Shown here: in pieces, positions 6,346 to 11,434 of the stretch
How positions within the stretch are numbered: the stretch's first letter is position 1
Layout: each line of letters starts with the position of its first letter
Source of the DNA: an uncultured Lachnospiraceae bacterium
GTDB lineage: Bacteria; Bacillota; Clostridia; Lachnospirales; Lachnospiraceae
Direction of reading: 5' to 3'
DNA: 11,434 nt
Assembly (NCBI GenBank): GCA_902783295.1
Contig: CACZQT010000221.1
Coordinates: 1 to 11,434 of the forward strand
Notes under the pieces: generated by a model
Database searches by the model: none
Told to the model about the DNA's origin: nothing
What the model saw: only the letters and a program-made list of their open reading frames with translations
Program-made: the position numbers and the translations under genes

Positions 6346-7224
6346 TCAATCATTTTCGAGGATGTCCGCCGCAAATCCTTCTCCGCGGACATCGCTGACA
6401 TTGCTGATGATCACGAAAGCTCTCGGATCATGGCTTCGTATGATTCTCTTTACCTGAACGATCTGACGCCGGCTGACCACGCACATCAGCATGTTTTTCT
6501 CTTCCCCGGTATACATGCCTGTAATCTGCATCCGTGAGACGCCCCGGTTCGCCTTTTCCATGATTTCCGAAGCAATTTCTCTGTTCCGGGAGGATATGCA
6601 GTAAATCATTCTCGCATCCTTCTGGCCGGTCAGCACCACATCCGTCACGCGGGCCATCAGGAAAACACCGAGAATTGCATACAGCGTAGACGGAATCCCG
6701 AAAATCACCGCGCCGGTGACCACAACCGCGCCGTCCAGCAGGAAAATCAGATTCGATACATTACTTCCAGGAATCAGGCGCACCAGCACCATGGCCAGCA
6801 TATCCGTTCCACCGGTGGAAGCGCCGTTCATCAGCACCAGGGCAACGCCGGCCCCGCCCGCCACGGCGCCGAAAATGCTGGCCAGAATCCGGTCGCCTGC
6901 CATCACATCCATAAACGGCACGATGGCAAGCGCCAGGGTCAGCAGCAGGGTTCCCATCAGCGAATGCATGATAAACCGGCGGCCCCGTACAATCCAGGCA
7001 GCGATATAAATCGGAATGTTCAGTACCAGAGTGGACAGCCACAGAGGAACGCCGCCCGGGAACAGGCCTTTTGTCAGTTCCTTGACGACAATTCCCAGTC
7101 CGCTCACCCCTCCGGTAACCATATGGTTGGGGTCGAATGCCATGTTATAGGCAACCGCCAGCAGCAGGCAGCCCAGAAAAATCACCAGTACCCGTCTGGC
7201 TTCTGCCCAGCCTTTCTCCTTCAT
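6346..7224 (-). CDS. YitT-family multi-pass membrane protein (DUF161 plus DUF2179)
   Basis: The 292-residue protein has an N-terminal membrane domain and a C-terminal cytoplasmic domain in the arrangement of the YitT family. Hydrophobic segments fall at about 11-30, 60-79, 87-106, 113-132, 158-176 and 180-198. Family signatures are TGGVSGLGIV (37-46) and GASTGGTDMLA (134-144). From about 205 the DUF2179 domain includes RGVSRMQITGMYTGEE, MLMCVVSRRQ and a terminal FVIISNVSDVRGEGF. The ATG at 7224 has GGAGG six bases upstream. The biochemical function of the family is not established; a transport role is only a guess. The gene is bracketed by two copies of the palindromic element and is followed by abcF with no recognised independent promoter between. 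I see no clear promoter of its own in the short space after the 6S terminator. Confidence 0.88.
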   Translation of the reverse strand: MKEKGWAEARRVLVIFLGCLLLAVAYNMAFDPNHMVTGGVSGLGIVVKELTKGLFPGGVPLWLSTLVLNIPIYIAAWIVRGRRFIMHSLMGTLLLTLALAIVPFMDVMAGDRILASIFGAVAGGAGVALVLMNGASTGGTDMLAMVLVRLIPGSNVSNLIFLLDGAVVVTGAVIFGIPSTLYAILGVFLMARVTDVVLTGQKDARMIYCISSRNREIASEIMEKANRGVSRMQITGMYTGEEKNMLMCVVSRRQIVQVKRIIRSHDPRAFVIISNVSDVRGEGFAADILEND

Positions 7225-7245
7225 GATTTACCTCCACAGCAGAGA

Positions 7246-7307
7246 GTAGGACAGAGGGACAGTCCCCTTGTCCGAATCAGGACAAGGGGACTGTCCCTCT
7301 GTCCCAC
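7246..7307 (+). repeat. Palindromic intergenic element, copy B (REP/MITE-like)
   Basis: Two perfect 25-base inverted arms (7249-7273 and 7280-7304) flank a 6-base centre, with a further TG/CA pair outside one mismatch. The arm core is the same as in copy A, including GGGACAGTCCC. The element begins about 10 bases upstream of the yitT ribosome binding site (7231-7235) and ends 11 bases before the 6S terminator stem. The centre sequence differs from that of copy A, so the two are related copies and not a simple local duplication of the whole spacer. Strand is nominal. Confidence 0.85.
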
Positions 7308-7317
7308 CTGACAAAGC

Positions 7318-7345
7318 AAAAAGCTCCCGTAAATAGGAGCTTTTT
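7318..7345 (-). terminator. Strong intrinsic terminator after the 6S-like RNA
   Basis: A perfect 10-bp stem AAAAAGCTCC/GGAGCTTTTT (7318-7327 with 7336-7345) has an 8-base loop. The A/T flanks are symmetric, so it can act in either direction; here it ends minus-strand transcription of the 6S-like RNA. Confidence 0.85.
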
Positions 7346-7354
7346 GAAAATTTG

Positions 7355-7547
7355 AAAAACCCAGAGTGTCGTTCCCGTTGTTTTTGAGTCCCAGCGCTGA
7401 AGCCAGGTGGGTAACCGCAGCTGGAGCATCAGCCTTCCACTCAGAGGAGGCCTGGCATCTGTCCCGCAATATAGGAGTCCCGTATGTAAAAATGTAGGTT
7501 CAAAAATATCGAGTCGTCGAGCACTCCAGGCATTTTCGTCTCATCCT
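7355..7547 (-). ncRNA. ssrS: 6S RNA (SsrS), Clostridia type
   Basis: 6S RNA binds the sigma-A RNA polymerase holoenzyme by mimicking an open promoter and damps transcription in stationary phase. The region has no credible ORF but has its own strong promoter and terminator, and its minus-strand sequence resembles 6S RNAs of Clostridia as I remember them (TTGAACCTACATTT, GGGACTCCTATATTGCGGG, GGTTACCCACCTGG, GGGAACGACACTCTGGG). The ends pair: CCTGGAGTG-C-TCG (7530-7518) with CGACACTCTGGG (7371-7360), 12 bp with one bulged C, forming the closing stem. Inside are GCCAGG/CCTGGC pairing and a CCTCC...GGAAGG hairpin, with an A/U-rich single-stranded 5' strand. The predicted start is near 7547; the 3' end lies between the closing stem and the terminator. 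The call rests on memory of the family, not a covariance search. Confidence 0.78.
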
Positions 7548-7553
7548 TGCATT

Positions 7554-7582
7554 ATCATAGCATGTTTTTCCAAAGGAAGCAA
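7554..7582 (-). promoter_or_regulatory. Extended -10 sigma-A promoter of the 6S-like RNA
   Basis: TTGCTT (7582-7577) is followed by a 17-base spacer and TATGAT (7559-7554), preceded by TGC (extended -10). The predicted transcription start is an A near 7547. The -35 box is 35 bases after the pdp stop codon. Confidence 0.75.
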
Positions 7583-7616
7583 GCCCCGAAAACCGTCTTT
7601 TCAGTAACTCCGAAGA

Positions 7617-8927
7617 TTACCGGACGCCGCCCACCCGGCGGTATACCAGCGGTTCTTCTGCCGGCATTTCCTCAGAGAAAAACAGGCTTTCCAGGAACCG
7701 GGTTTCCGCAGCAGGAACCAGCGACCCGTCCGAGGTATAGAGCACAGCCAGAACCTCTCCGGGCTCCACACGGTCGCCGGTCTTCTTCTGCAGTATCAGT
7801 CCTGCTCCATAATCCAGGGCGTCTTCTTTTTTCGCCCGCCCGGCCCCAAGCAGCATGGAGGAAATGCCGATGCCCTCTGTATCCATACGGCAGATATATC
7901 CCTTCCGGGTTGCTCTCACCTCATGGGCAATCGGGGCAATCTTCAGCCGTTCCGGATGGTAAATCACCTCCGGATCTCCTCCCTGTGCTTTCACCATAGC
8001 TGCCAGCCTTTCCAGAGCTGCACCACCATACATGGCTTCTTCCGCTGCCTGCCTGCTTTCCGCTTCCCCGCGGCCGGTAGAGAGTGCTACCATGCGGGAT
8101 GCCAGCTGCAGGCAGACTTCTGTGAGATCCGCCGGGCCTTCTCCCTGCAGGACGGAAACCGCTTCCTGCACCTCCAGGGCGTTCCCGACCGCATATCCCA
8201 GCGGAAGGTCCATATTTGTAATCAGGGCTTCCGTCCTGCGGCCTGCCATCCGGCCGATGCGCACCATTTCAGCCGCAAGTTCAGCAGCTGCCTCCGGCGT
8301 CTTCATAAACGCGCCGCTTCCGGTTTTCACGTCCAGCACAATGGCATCACTGCCGCCTGCCAGCTTCTTGCTCATAATAGAGGAAGCGATCAGAGGAATG
8401 CAGCCCACCGTCGCGGTCACATCCCGGAGCGCATAGAGTTTCTTGTCGGCAGGCACCAGGTTCCCTGTCTGTCCGACGACAGCCAGTCCCGCTTCCTTAA
8501 CCACCTGGAAGAACTCTTCCCGGGACAGACCTGTCCGGAAGCCGGGAATCGATTCCAGCTTGTCGATGGTGCCGCCGGTATGTCCCAGCCCGCGGCCGCT
8601 CATCTTCGCTACCCGGCCGCCGCAGGCTGCCGTAATCGGCGCTACGATCAGAGTGGTCTTATCCCCCACCCCGCCGGTACTGTGCTTATCTACCTTCGTA
8701 CCCGGGATCTCTGAAAGATCCATCACATCTCCGGAATCCCGCATGGCCAGAGTCAGGGCTACCGTTTCCTGTTCCGACATTCCCCGGAAGCAGATGGCCA
8801 TCAGCATGGCAGACATCTGATAATCCGGTATGCTTCCGCTTACGTAGCCGGAAATCATCTCCCGGATTTCTTCCTCCGTGAGCGCTTCTCCTTCTTTTTT
8901 CTTTTCTATAAGATCCACCATACGCAT
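7617..8927 (-). CDS. pdp: Pyrimidine-nucleoside phosphorylase
   Basis: This enzyme phosphorolyses uridine, deoxyuridine and thymidine to the free base and (deoxy)ribose 1-phosphate in the cytoplasm. The 436-residue product has the usual family length (about 433 in Bacillus). Visible landmarks are MRMVDLIEKK at the start, GSIPDYQMSA, KVDKHSTGGVGD (phosphate-binding, K81-D89), the signature SGRGLGHTGGTIDKLE (110-125), SSIMSKKLAGGSDAIVLDVKTGSGAFMK, GNALEV and LLGAGRA. The C-terminal part resembles the PYNP-C domain. The ATG at 8927 has GGGGAGG about ten bases upstream and matches known N-termini; an in-frame codon at 8969 is a poorer choice. The gene is 85 bases downstream of cdd, whose product makes (deoxy)uridine, so the two act in sequence. 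Thymidine phosphorylase (deoA) is the alternative name; the KHSTGGVGDKTT region favours Pdp. Confidence 0.93.
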   Translation of the reverse strand: MRMVDLIEKKKEGEALTEEEIREMISGYVSGSIPDYQMSAMLMAICFRGMSEQETVALTLAMRDSGDVMDLSEIPGTKVDKHSTGGVGDKTTLIVAPITAACGGRVAKMSGRGLGHTGGTIDKLESIPGFRTGLSREEFFQVVKEAGLAVVGQTGNLVPADKKLYALRDVTATVGCIPLIASSIMSKKLAGGSDAIVLDVKTGSGAFMKTPEAAAELAAEMVRIGRMAGRRTEALITNMDLPLGYAVGNALEVQEAVSVLQGEGPADLTEVCLQLASRMVALSTGRGEAESRQAAEEAMYGGAALERLAAMVKAQGGDPEVIYHPERLKIAPIAHEVRATRKGYICRMDTEGIGISSMLLGAGRAKKEDALDYGAGLILQKKTGDRVEPGEVLAVLYTSDGSLVPAAETRFLESLFFSEEMPAEEPLVYRRVGGVR

Positions 8928-8951
8928 AACAGTTCTTCCTCCCCTCTTTTC

Positions 8952-8981
8952 ACCCCGGTCCAGGGACACGCGATACCGGGT
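8952..8981 (-). other. Weak hairpin in the cdd-pdp spacer
   Basis: CCCGGT (8954-8959) pairs with ACCGGG (8975-8980), with one further A-T pair past a bulge. There is no U-tract on the minus side, so it is not a terminator. It sits upstream of the pdp ribosome binding site; a role is not evident. Confidence 0.25.
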
Positions 8982-9012
8982 CTGCGGAGTTTCTGCGGAA
9001 ACGCTGATTCCA

Positions 9013-9441
9013 TCAGCAGCTTCCCTGTTCGGTTTTGCGGGCTTCTTCCAGCAGGAAGATTTCCGGCAGAAGGTCTATGAGACGGAACACCCGGATGCTT
9101 CCGTCATTCTGTCCCAGAAGGATTCTGAAATCCGGAGGGCAGAATTCCGCCAGGGCCTGCCGGCAGACTCCGCAGGGCGGCGTATACGTGAGGGTATCCC
9201 CCTCCGGCCCGCCGACGACCGCGACAGCCTCAAACTCCCGCTCTCCTTCGCTCACCGCCTTGAACAGGGCCGTCCGCTCTGCGCAGTTTGTCGGTGTAAA
9301 CGTAGAGTTTTCTATGTTGCAGCCGGTATATACTTTTCCGCCGCGTGTCAGAAGAGCCGCGCCGACCGCGAAATGCGAATACGGGCTGTATGCCATTTTC
9401 CGGGCCAGCTTTGCCCGTTCCACCAGTTCCTGATCCGTCAT
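9013..9441 (-). CDS. cdd: Cytidine deaminase
   Basis: This small tetrameric-type zinc enzyme deaminates cytidine and deoxycytidine to uridine and deoxyuridine. The 142-residue protein carries the zinc site: C53-A54-E55 (in TNCAERTAL, where E55 is the proton shuttle) and the pair C90 and C93 (PPCGVCRQAL). SPYSHFAVGAAL (19-30) and TGCNIENSTFTPT (39-51) are the substrate-binding segments of the family. The ATG at 9441 has GGAGG about eight bases upstream and gives the standard length; the frame stays open to 9543 only because it overlaps the end of hisB. It starts 25 bases after the hisB stop and is followed by pdp, so the three are probably cotranscribed. Confidence 0.95.
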   Translation of the reverse strand: MTDQELVERAKLARKMAYSPYSHFAVGAALLTRGGKVYTGCNIENSTFTPTNCAERTALFKAVSEGEREFEAVAVVGGPEGDTLTYTPPCGVCRQALAEFCPPDFRILLGQNDGSIRVFRLIDLLPEIFLLEEARKTEQGSC

Positions 9442-9466
9442 CTGTCTGCCCTCCCCCTCCCCGCTC

Positions 9467-10054
9467 TTACAGGGTTCCTTTGGTAGACAATACATTCTCA
9501 ATACGGGGATCCTTCTGCACCGCCATATCCAGTGCCTTGGCAAAGGATTTGAACATGGCTTCCATGATGTGGTGGTCGTTCTCCCCGTACATCTCTTTGA
9601 TATGCAGGTTCATAGCCGCCGAATAGCTGACGGCGTAAAAGAATTCCTTCGCCATCTGGGTATCCATGCCGCCGACCCGTTCAGAAGAGAACTTCGCATC
9701 ATAGACCAGGTAAGGCCGCCCGGACAGATCCACCGCACAGAGCACCAGCGACTCGTCCATGGGAAGCAGACACTGTCCGTACCGCCGGATTCCGGCTTTA
9801 TCCCCCAGCGCATTGCGGATGGCCGTGCCCAGGACGATGCCGCAGTCCTCGATCGTATGGTGGCAGTCTACCTCCAGATCCCCCTTACAGACGAGCTGCA
9901 GGTCAAAAAGCCCATGCCTTGCAAATCCGCTGAGCATGTGGTCAAAAAAGCCGATACCCGTCCGGATATCCGCTTTTCCGCTTCCGTCCAGATTCAGGGT
10001 GCAGCGGATTTTCGTTTCAAGGGTATCGCGGCTGATCGATGCACTGCGGTCCAT
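9467..10054 (-). CDS. hisB: Imidazoleglycerol-phosphate dehydratase
   Basis: HisB dehydrates imidazole glycerol phosphate to imidazole acetol phosphate in histidine biosynthesis. The 195-residue monofunctional enzyme (no phosphatase domain) has the metal-binding histidine and glutamate motifs: GIGFFDHML (33-41), DCHHTIED (63-70), MDESL (99-103), and GENDHHIMEAMFKSFAKAL (157-175). The ATG at 10054 follows GGGAGG at 8-base spacing, and the N-terminus (RDTLETKI) matches family starts; the longer frame to 10168 runs back through the hairpin and was rejected. No other his gene is in the window. It leads a transcript with cdd and pdp, an unusual partnership. A promoter and terminator-like hairpin lie in its leader. 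Confidence 0.95.
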   Translation of the reverse strand: MDRSASISRDTLETKIRCTLNLDGSGKADIRTGIGFFDHMLSGFARHGLFDLQLVCKGDLEVDCHHTIEDCGIVLGTAIRNALGDKAGIRRYGQCLLPMDESLVLCAVDLSGRPYLVYDAKFSSERVGGMDTQMAKEFFYAVSYSAAMNLHIKEMYGENDHHIMEAMFKSFAKALDMAVQKDPRIENVLSTKGTL

Positions 10055-10114
10055 TCTTTTTTCCTCCCATGCAAAAGAGTTCACTGTTCTGCAGACTTTC
10101 CAAAGCAATAAAGA

Positions 10115-10156
10115 AAGCATCGGAAAAGCCCACTTTCTGTCACTTTTCCGATGCTT
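10115..10156 (-). terminator. 14-bp terminator-like hairpin upstream of hisB
   Basis: AAGCATCGGAAAAG and its exact complement (10143-10156 with 10115-10128) form a perfect 14-bp stem around a 14-base loop. On the minus strand it is followed by TCTTTATTGCTTTGG, a fair U-tract. It could end the transcript of the surface peptidase gene. It also lies directly downstream of a promoter -10 box, so most of it would be in the leader of the hisB transcript. Confidence 0.7.
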
Positions 10157-10185
10157 ATTGTACTTCATTCTTATGGATTAATCAA
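10157..10185 (-). promoter_or_regulatory. Putative sigma-A promoter upstream of hisB
   Basis: TTGATT (10185-10180), a 17-base spacer, and TACAAT (10162-10157) match 4/6 and 5/6 of the consensus. Transcription would begin near 10150, inside the first arm of the hairpin at 10115-10156, giving a leader of about 95 bases before the hisB ATG. The -35 box overlaps the last codons of the small ORF at 10178-10276. No better promoter is visible between the hairpin and hisB. Confidence 0.55.
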
Positions 10186-10276
10186 GTGCCGCGAATTCCC
10201 GGAGAACACTTCGAATCGCCCGAAGCAGCTCCTCCTCTGTCTGTGCTTCCCGCACGGAAAACGCCTGTATGCACAT
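10178..10276 (-). CDS. Possible 32-residue small protein (unrecognised)
   Basis: An ATG six bases after the stop of the surface peptidase gene opens a frame of 32 codons ending in TAA. The peptide begins MCIQAFSVREAQ and continues into a charged, amphipathic helix-like stretch (TEEELLRAIRSVLREFAALD). AAGGG overlaps the preceding stop codon but is only two bases from the ATG, a short spacing. It would be read from the peptidase transcript by reinitiation. It has no signal peptide or membrane segment and no family I recognise. It may be chance; support is the tight junction and the protein-like composition. Confidence 0.3.
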   Translation of the reverse strand: MCIQAFSVREAQTEEELLRAIRSVLREFAALD

Positions 10277-10281
10277 TTCCC

Positions 10282-11434
10282 TTATTCACTCAGCAGCCGG
10301 TAGAGCAGTTCGGCCAGGTCAGCACGGGTAAGGTCCTGTGTGCTTTCCAGTTCGGGCAGCAGATCCGGCAGCTCCGTGCCGATCAGAGCGCCGAAACCTT
10401 TCATAAACTGTCCGACAGCTGCCTTGTTCAGGCTCCCGGAAAGATCTGCATCCGCTCCGACCAGTCCGTACTGGGACCAGAACGCCAGGGCTTCCTCCGG
10501 ATCATTGCTCCCGGCTCCGATAGCCGCCGTAAGCCCACCCAGCAGTTCGCCCAGGCAGGCCGGTTCATCTGCACCGAAGGCATCTTCCGCCGCAGTAAGC
10601 ATCAGCCCGTTTTCAAATGCAAAGCGGATGGCGTCGTAATGTTCGCTGCCCTCCGGAGCATCCGTCAGTTCGGTCTGAGACGTATCTACCGACCCGAAGG
10701 GATTCAGGATCTGTTCGTAAAGATCCGCATTGGCATTCACTGCGCCGGCACCGCCGTCCGTCATCCAGACTCCGTTCTCCACCATCGCCTGGTAGACTTC
10801 TGCGTATGCCTTTACAGACTCCGGCGTCATGGCCTTCAGCTGGCGCATGCTCATCAGCCGCTTATCCTGAGGTTCTTTCTGCAGCTGGTTCAGCAGAGCC
10901 TCATATGCTCCGGTAAGCTCGCCGGCTCCCTGTGCATAGTTTACATAAGTCGACATCAGGTATCCGTCCAGGGTATCCTGGTCCAGCTCCATCTCCGACA
11001 TCATCTGCGGCAGATCCGAATACACCTGGAAGGTCTCCTTCACGTTGGGATCCCGGTAGGAAAGCAGGTAAATGCCGTTATCCGTCATCGCTCCGGCCAT
11101 GGGTGTATAGACACCGTACTGGTCACGCAGAAGAGGGATCAGAAACAGATCCGAAATCACGCTGGAGACCGCCTGCACTTCCGCATCCTGTTCATCAAGC
11201 CCCAGTGAATCGTAATCCGCATACAGCAGGTTAAACTGTATATTGCTGTCCACGATCATGGCTTCATGAACTGCAGGGACAGGGAGATCATAGTTCTGCG
11301 CCTCAAAGGGTTCGGTTCCCAGAGAGGCCAGGAAAGCGTCCGCCAGAGGACGGTTTACAGCGATACTTTCCGGGTTCCCGCAGAAGCCTGCCGTAAACCC
11401 CTGGACATGGCTGCGGAAATACTCCTGCACTGCC
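10282..11434 (-). CDS. M16C-like (presequence protease-type) peptidase C-terminal part with SLH-like repeats
   Basis: The start of the gene lies beyond the window; 383 residues are visible and the frame is open at the right edge. Visible residues 1-250 resemble the C-terminal half of M16C metallopeptidases (PreP/Cym1-like), including a variant of the conserved LRDQYGVYTPMAG segment (xxxxGGAYG in relatives), LLSYRDPNVKETFQVY and LKAMTPESVKAYA. The zinc motif HxxEH would be in the missing N-terminal half, so activity cannot be judged. From about 264 the sequence changes to SLH-like repeats: HYDAIRFAFENGLM (265-278) begins one, EEALAFWSQYGLVGADAD (313-330) another, and the end QDLTRADLAELLYRLLSE is the typical closing helix of an SLH unit. 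This suggests a protein exported and held at the cell surface. The GTG at 11430 is probably an internal valine, since the frame continues and has no clear translation start there. Confidence 0.72.
   Translation of the reverse strand, partial: AVQEYFRSHVQGFTAGFCGNPESIAVNRPLADAFLASLGTEPFEAQNYDLPVPAVHEAMIVDSNIQFNLLYADYDSLGLDEQDAEVQAVSSVISDLFLIPLLRDQYGVYTPMAGAMTDNGIYLLSYRDPNVKETFQVYSDLPQMMSEMELDQDTLDGYLMSTYVNYAQGAGELTGAYEALLNQLQKEPQDKRLMSMRQLKAMTPESVKAYAEVYQAMVENGVWMTDGGAGAVNANADLYEQILNPFGSVDTSQTELTDAPEGSEHYDAIRFAFENGLMLTAAEDAFGADEPACLGELLGGLTAAIGAGSNDPEEALAFWSQYGLVGADADLSGSLNKAAVGQFMKGFGALIGTELPDLLPELESTQDLTRADLAELLYRLLSE

Noticed and set aside
6242..6349. N-terminal extension of the ABC-F protein
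   Set aside because: The extra residues only translate the palindromic element (a repeated GTVPL motif), while the ATG at 6241 has a good ribosome binding site and matches family starts.
6262..7307. The two similar palindromes considered as a CRISPR or as ends of a composite transposon
   Set aside because: There are only two copies about 1 kb apart with a normal YitT gene between, no spacers, no cas genes, no transposase and no evident target-site duplication.
7221..7469. An 82-codon minus-strand ORF running into the yitT start
   Set aside because: It translates the 6S-like RNA, its terminator and palindromic element B; no protein family and no ribosome binding site.
7583..7616. Possible terminator after pdp
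   Set aside because: Only short A/T-rich or bulged hairpins are present, with no U-tract; pdp transcription may simply read through into the 6S-like RNA.
10039..11208. A 389-codon open frame on the plus strand
   Set aside because: It lies opposite the M16C/SLH-like gene and crosses the hisB leader; composition is cysteine-, histidine- and arginine-rich with no domain.

Overview
The window looks like chromosomal DNA from a Gram-positive anaerobe of the Bacillota, most likely class Clostridia. The evidence is strong AGGAGG-type ribosome binding sites, extended -10 sigma-A promoters, a Clostridia-type 6S RNA, a secreted GH25 lysozyme with FnIII/SH3-like repeats, a YitT-family membrane protein and a C-terminal SLH-like anchor. 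Base composition is moderately GC-rich by eye. Every gene I can support lies on the minus strand, so the text below follows transcription, from high to low coordinates.

Right end (11434-10178): the C-terminal part of a surface peptidase (M16C/presequence-protease-like, ending in SLH-like repeats), followed six bases later by a possible 32-residue small ORF. Next comes a salvage and biosynthesis cluster (10185-7617). A sigma-A-like promoter fires into a perfect 14-bp terminator-like hairpin, then hisB (histidine synthesis), cdd (cytidine deaminase) and pdp (pyrimidine-nucleoside phosphorylase). Cdd and Pdp catalyse consecutive steps of pyrimidine nucleoside breakdown; hisB is an unexpected lead gene.

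Middle (7582-4406): a 6S-like RNA gene with its own extended -10 promoter and a strong terminator. A yitT-family gene and an ABC-F ATPase gene follow. Each of these two genes is preceded, about 10 bases before its ribosome binding site, by one copy of the same long palindromic repeat, and the two copies bracket yitT.

Left (4383-1): a secreted GH25 lysozyme gene behind a promoter with an unusual 11-bp-phased repeat array, ending at a hairpin terminator. After it come a stand-alone A24 prepilin peptidase, a small XRE-type regulator with its own promoter and a palindrome inside that promoter, then pheS and the start of pheT, whose remainder is cut by the window edge.

Most of this is ordinary core genome. 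I see no defence island, CRISPR array, phage or complete mobile element. The parts worth a second look are the paired palindromic elements, the hisB promoter/terminator overlap, the phased repeats at the lysozyme promoter and the peptidase-SLH architecture.
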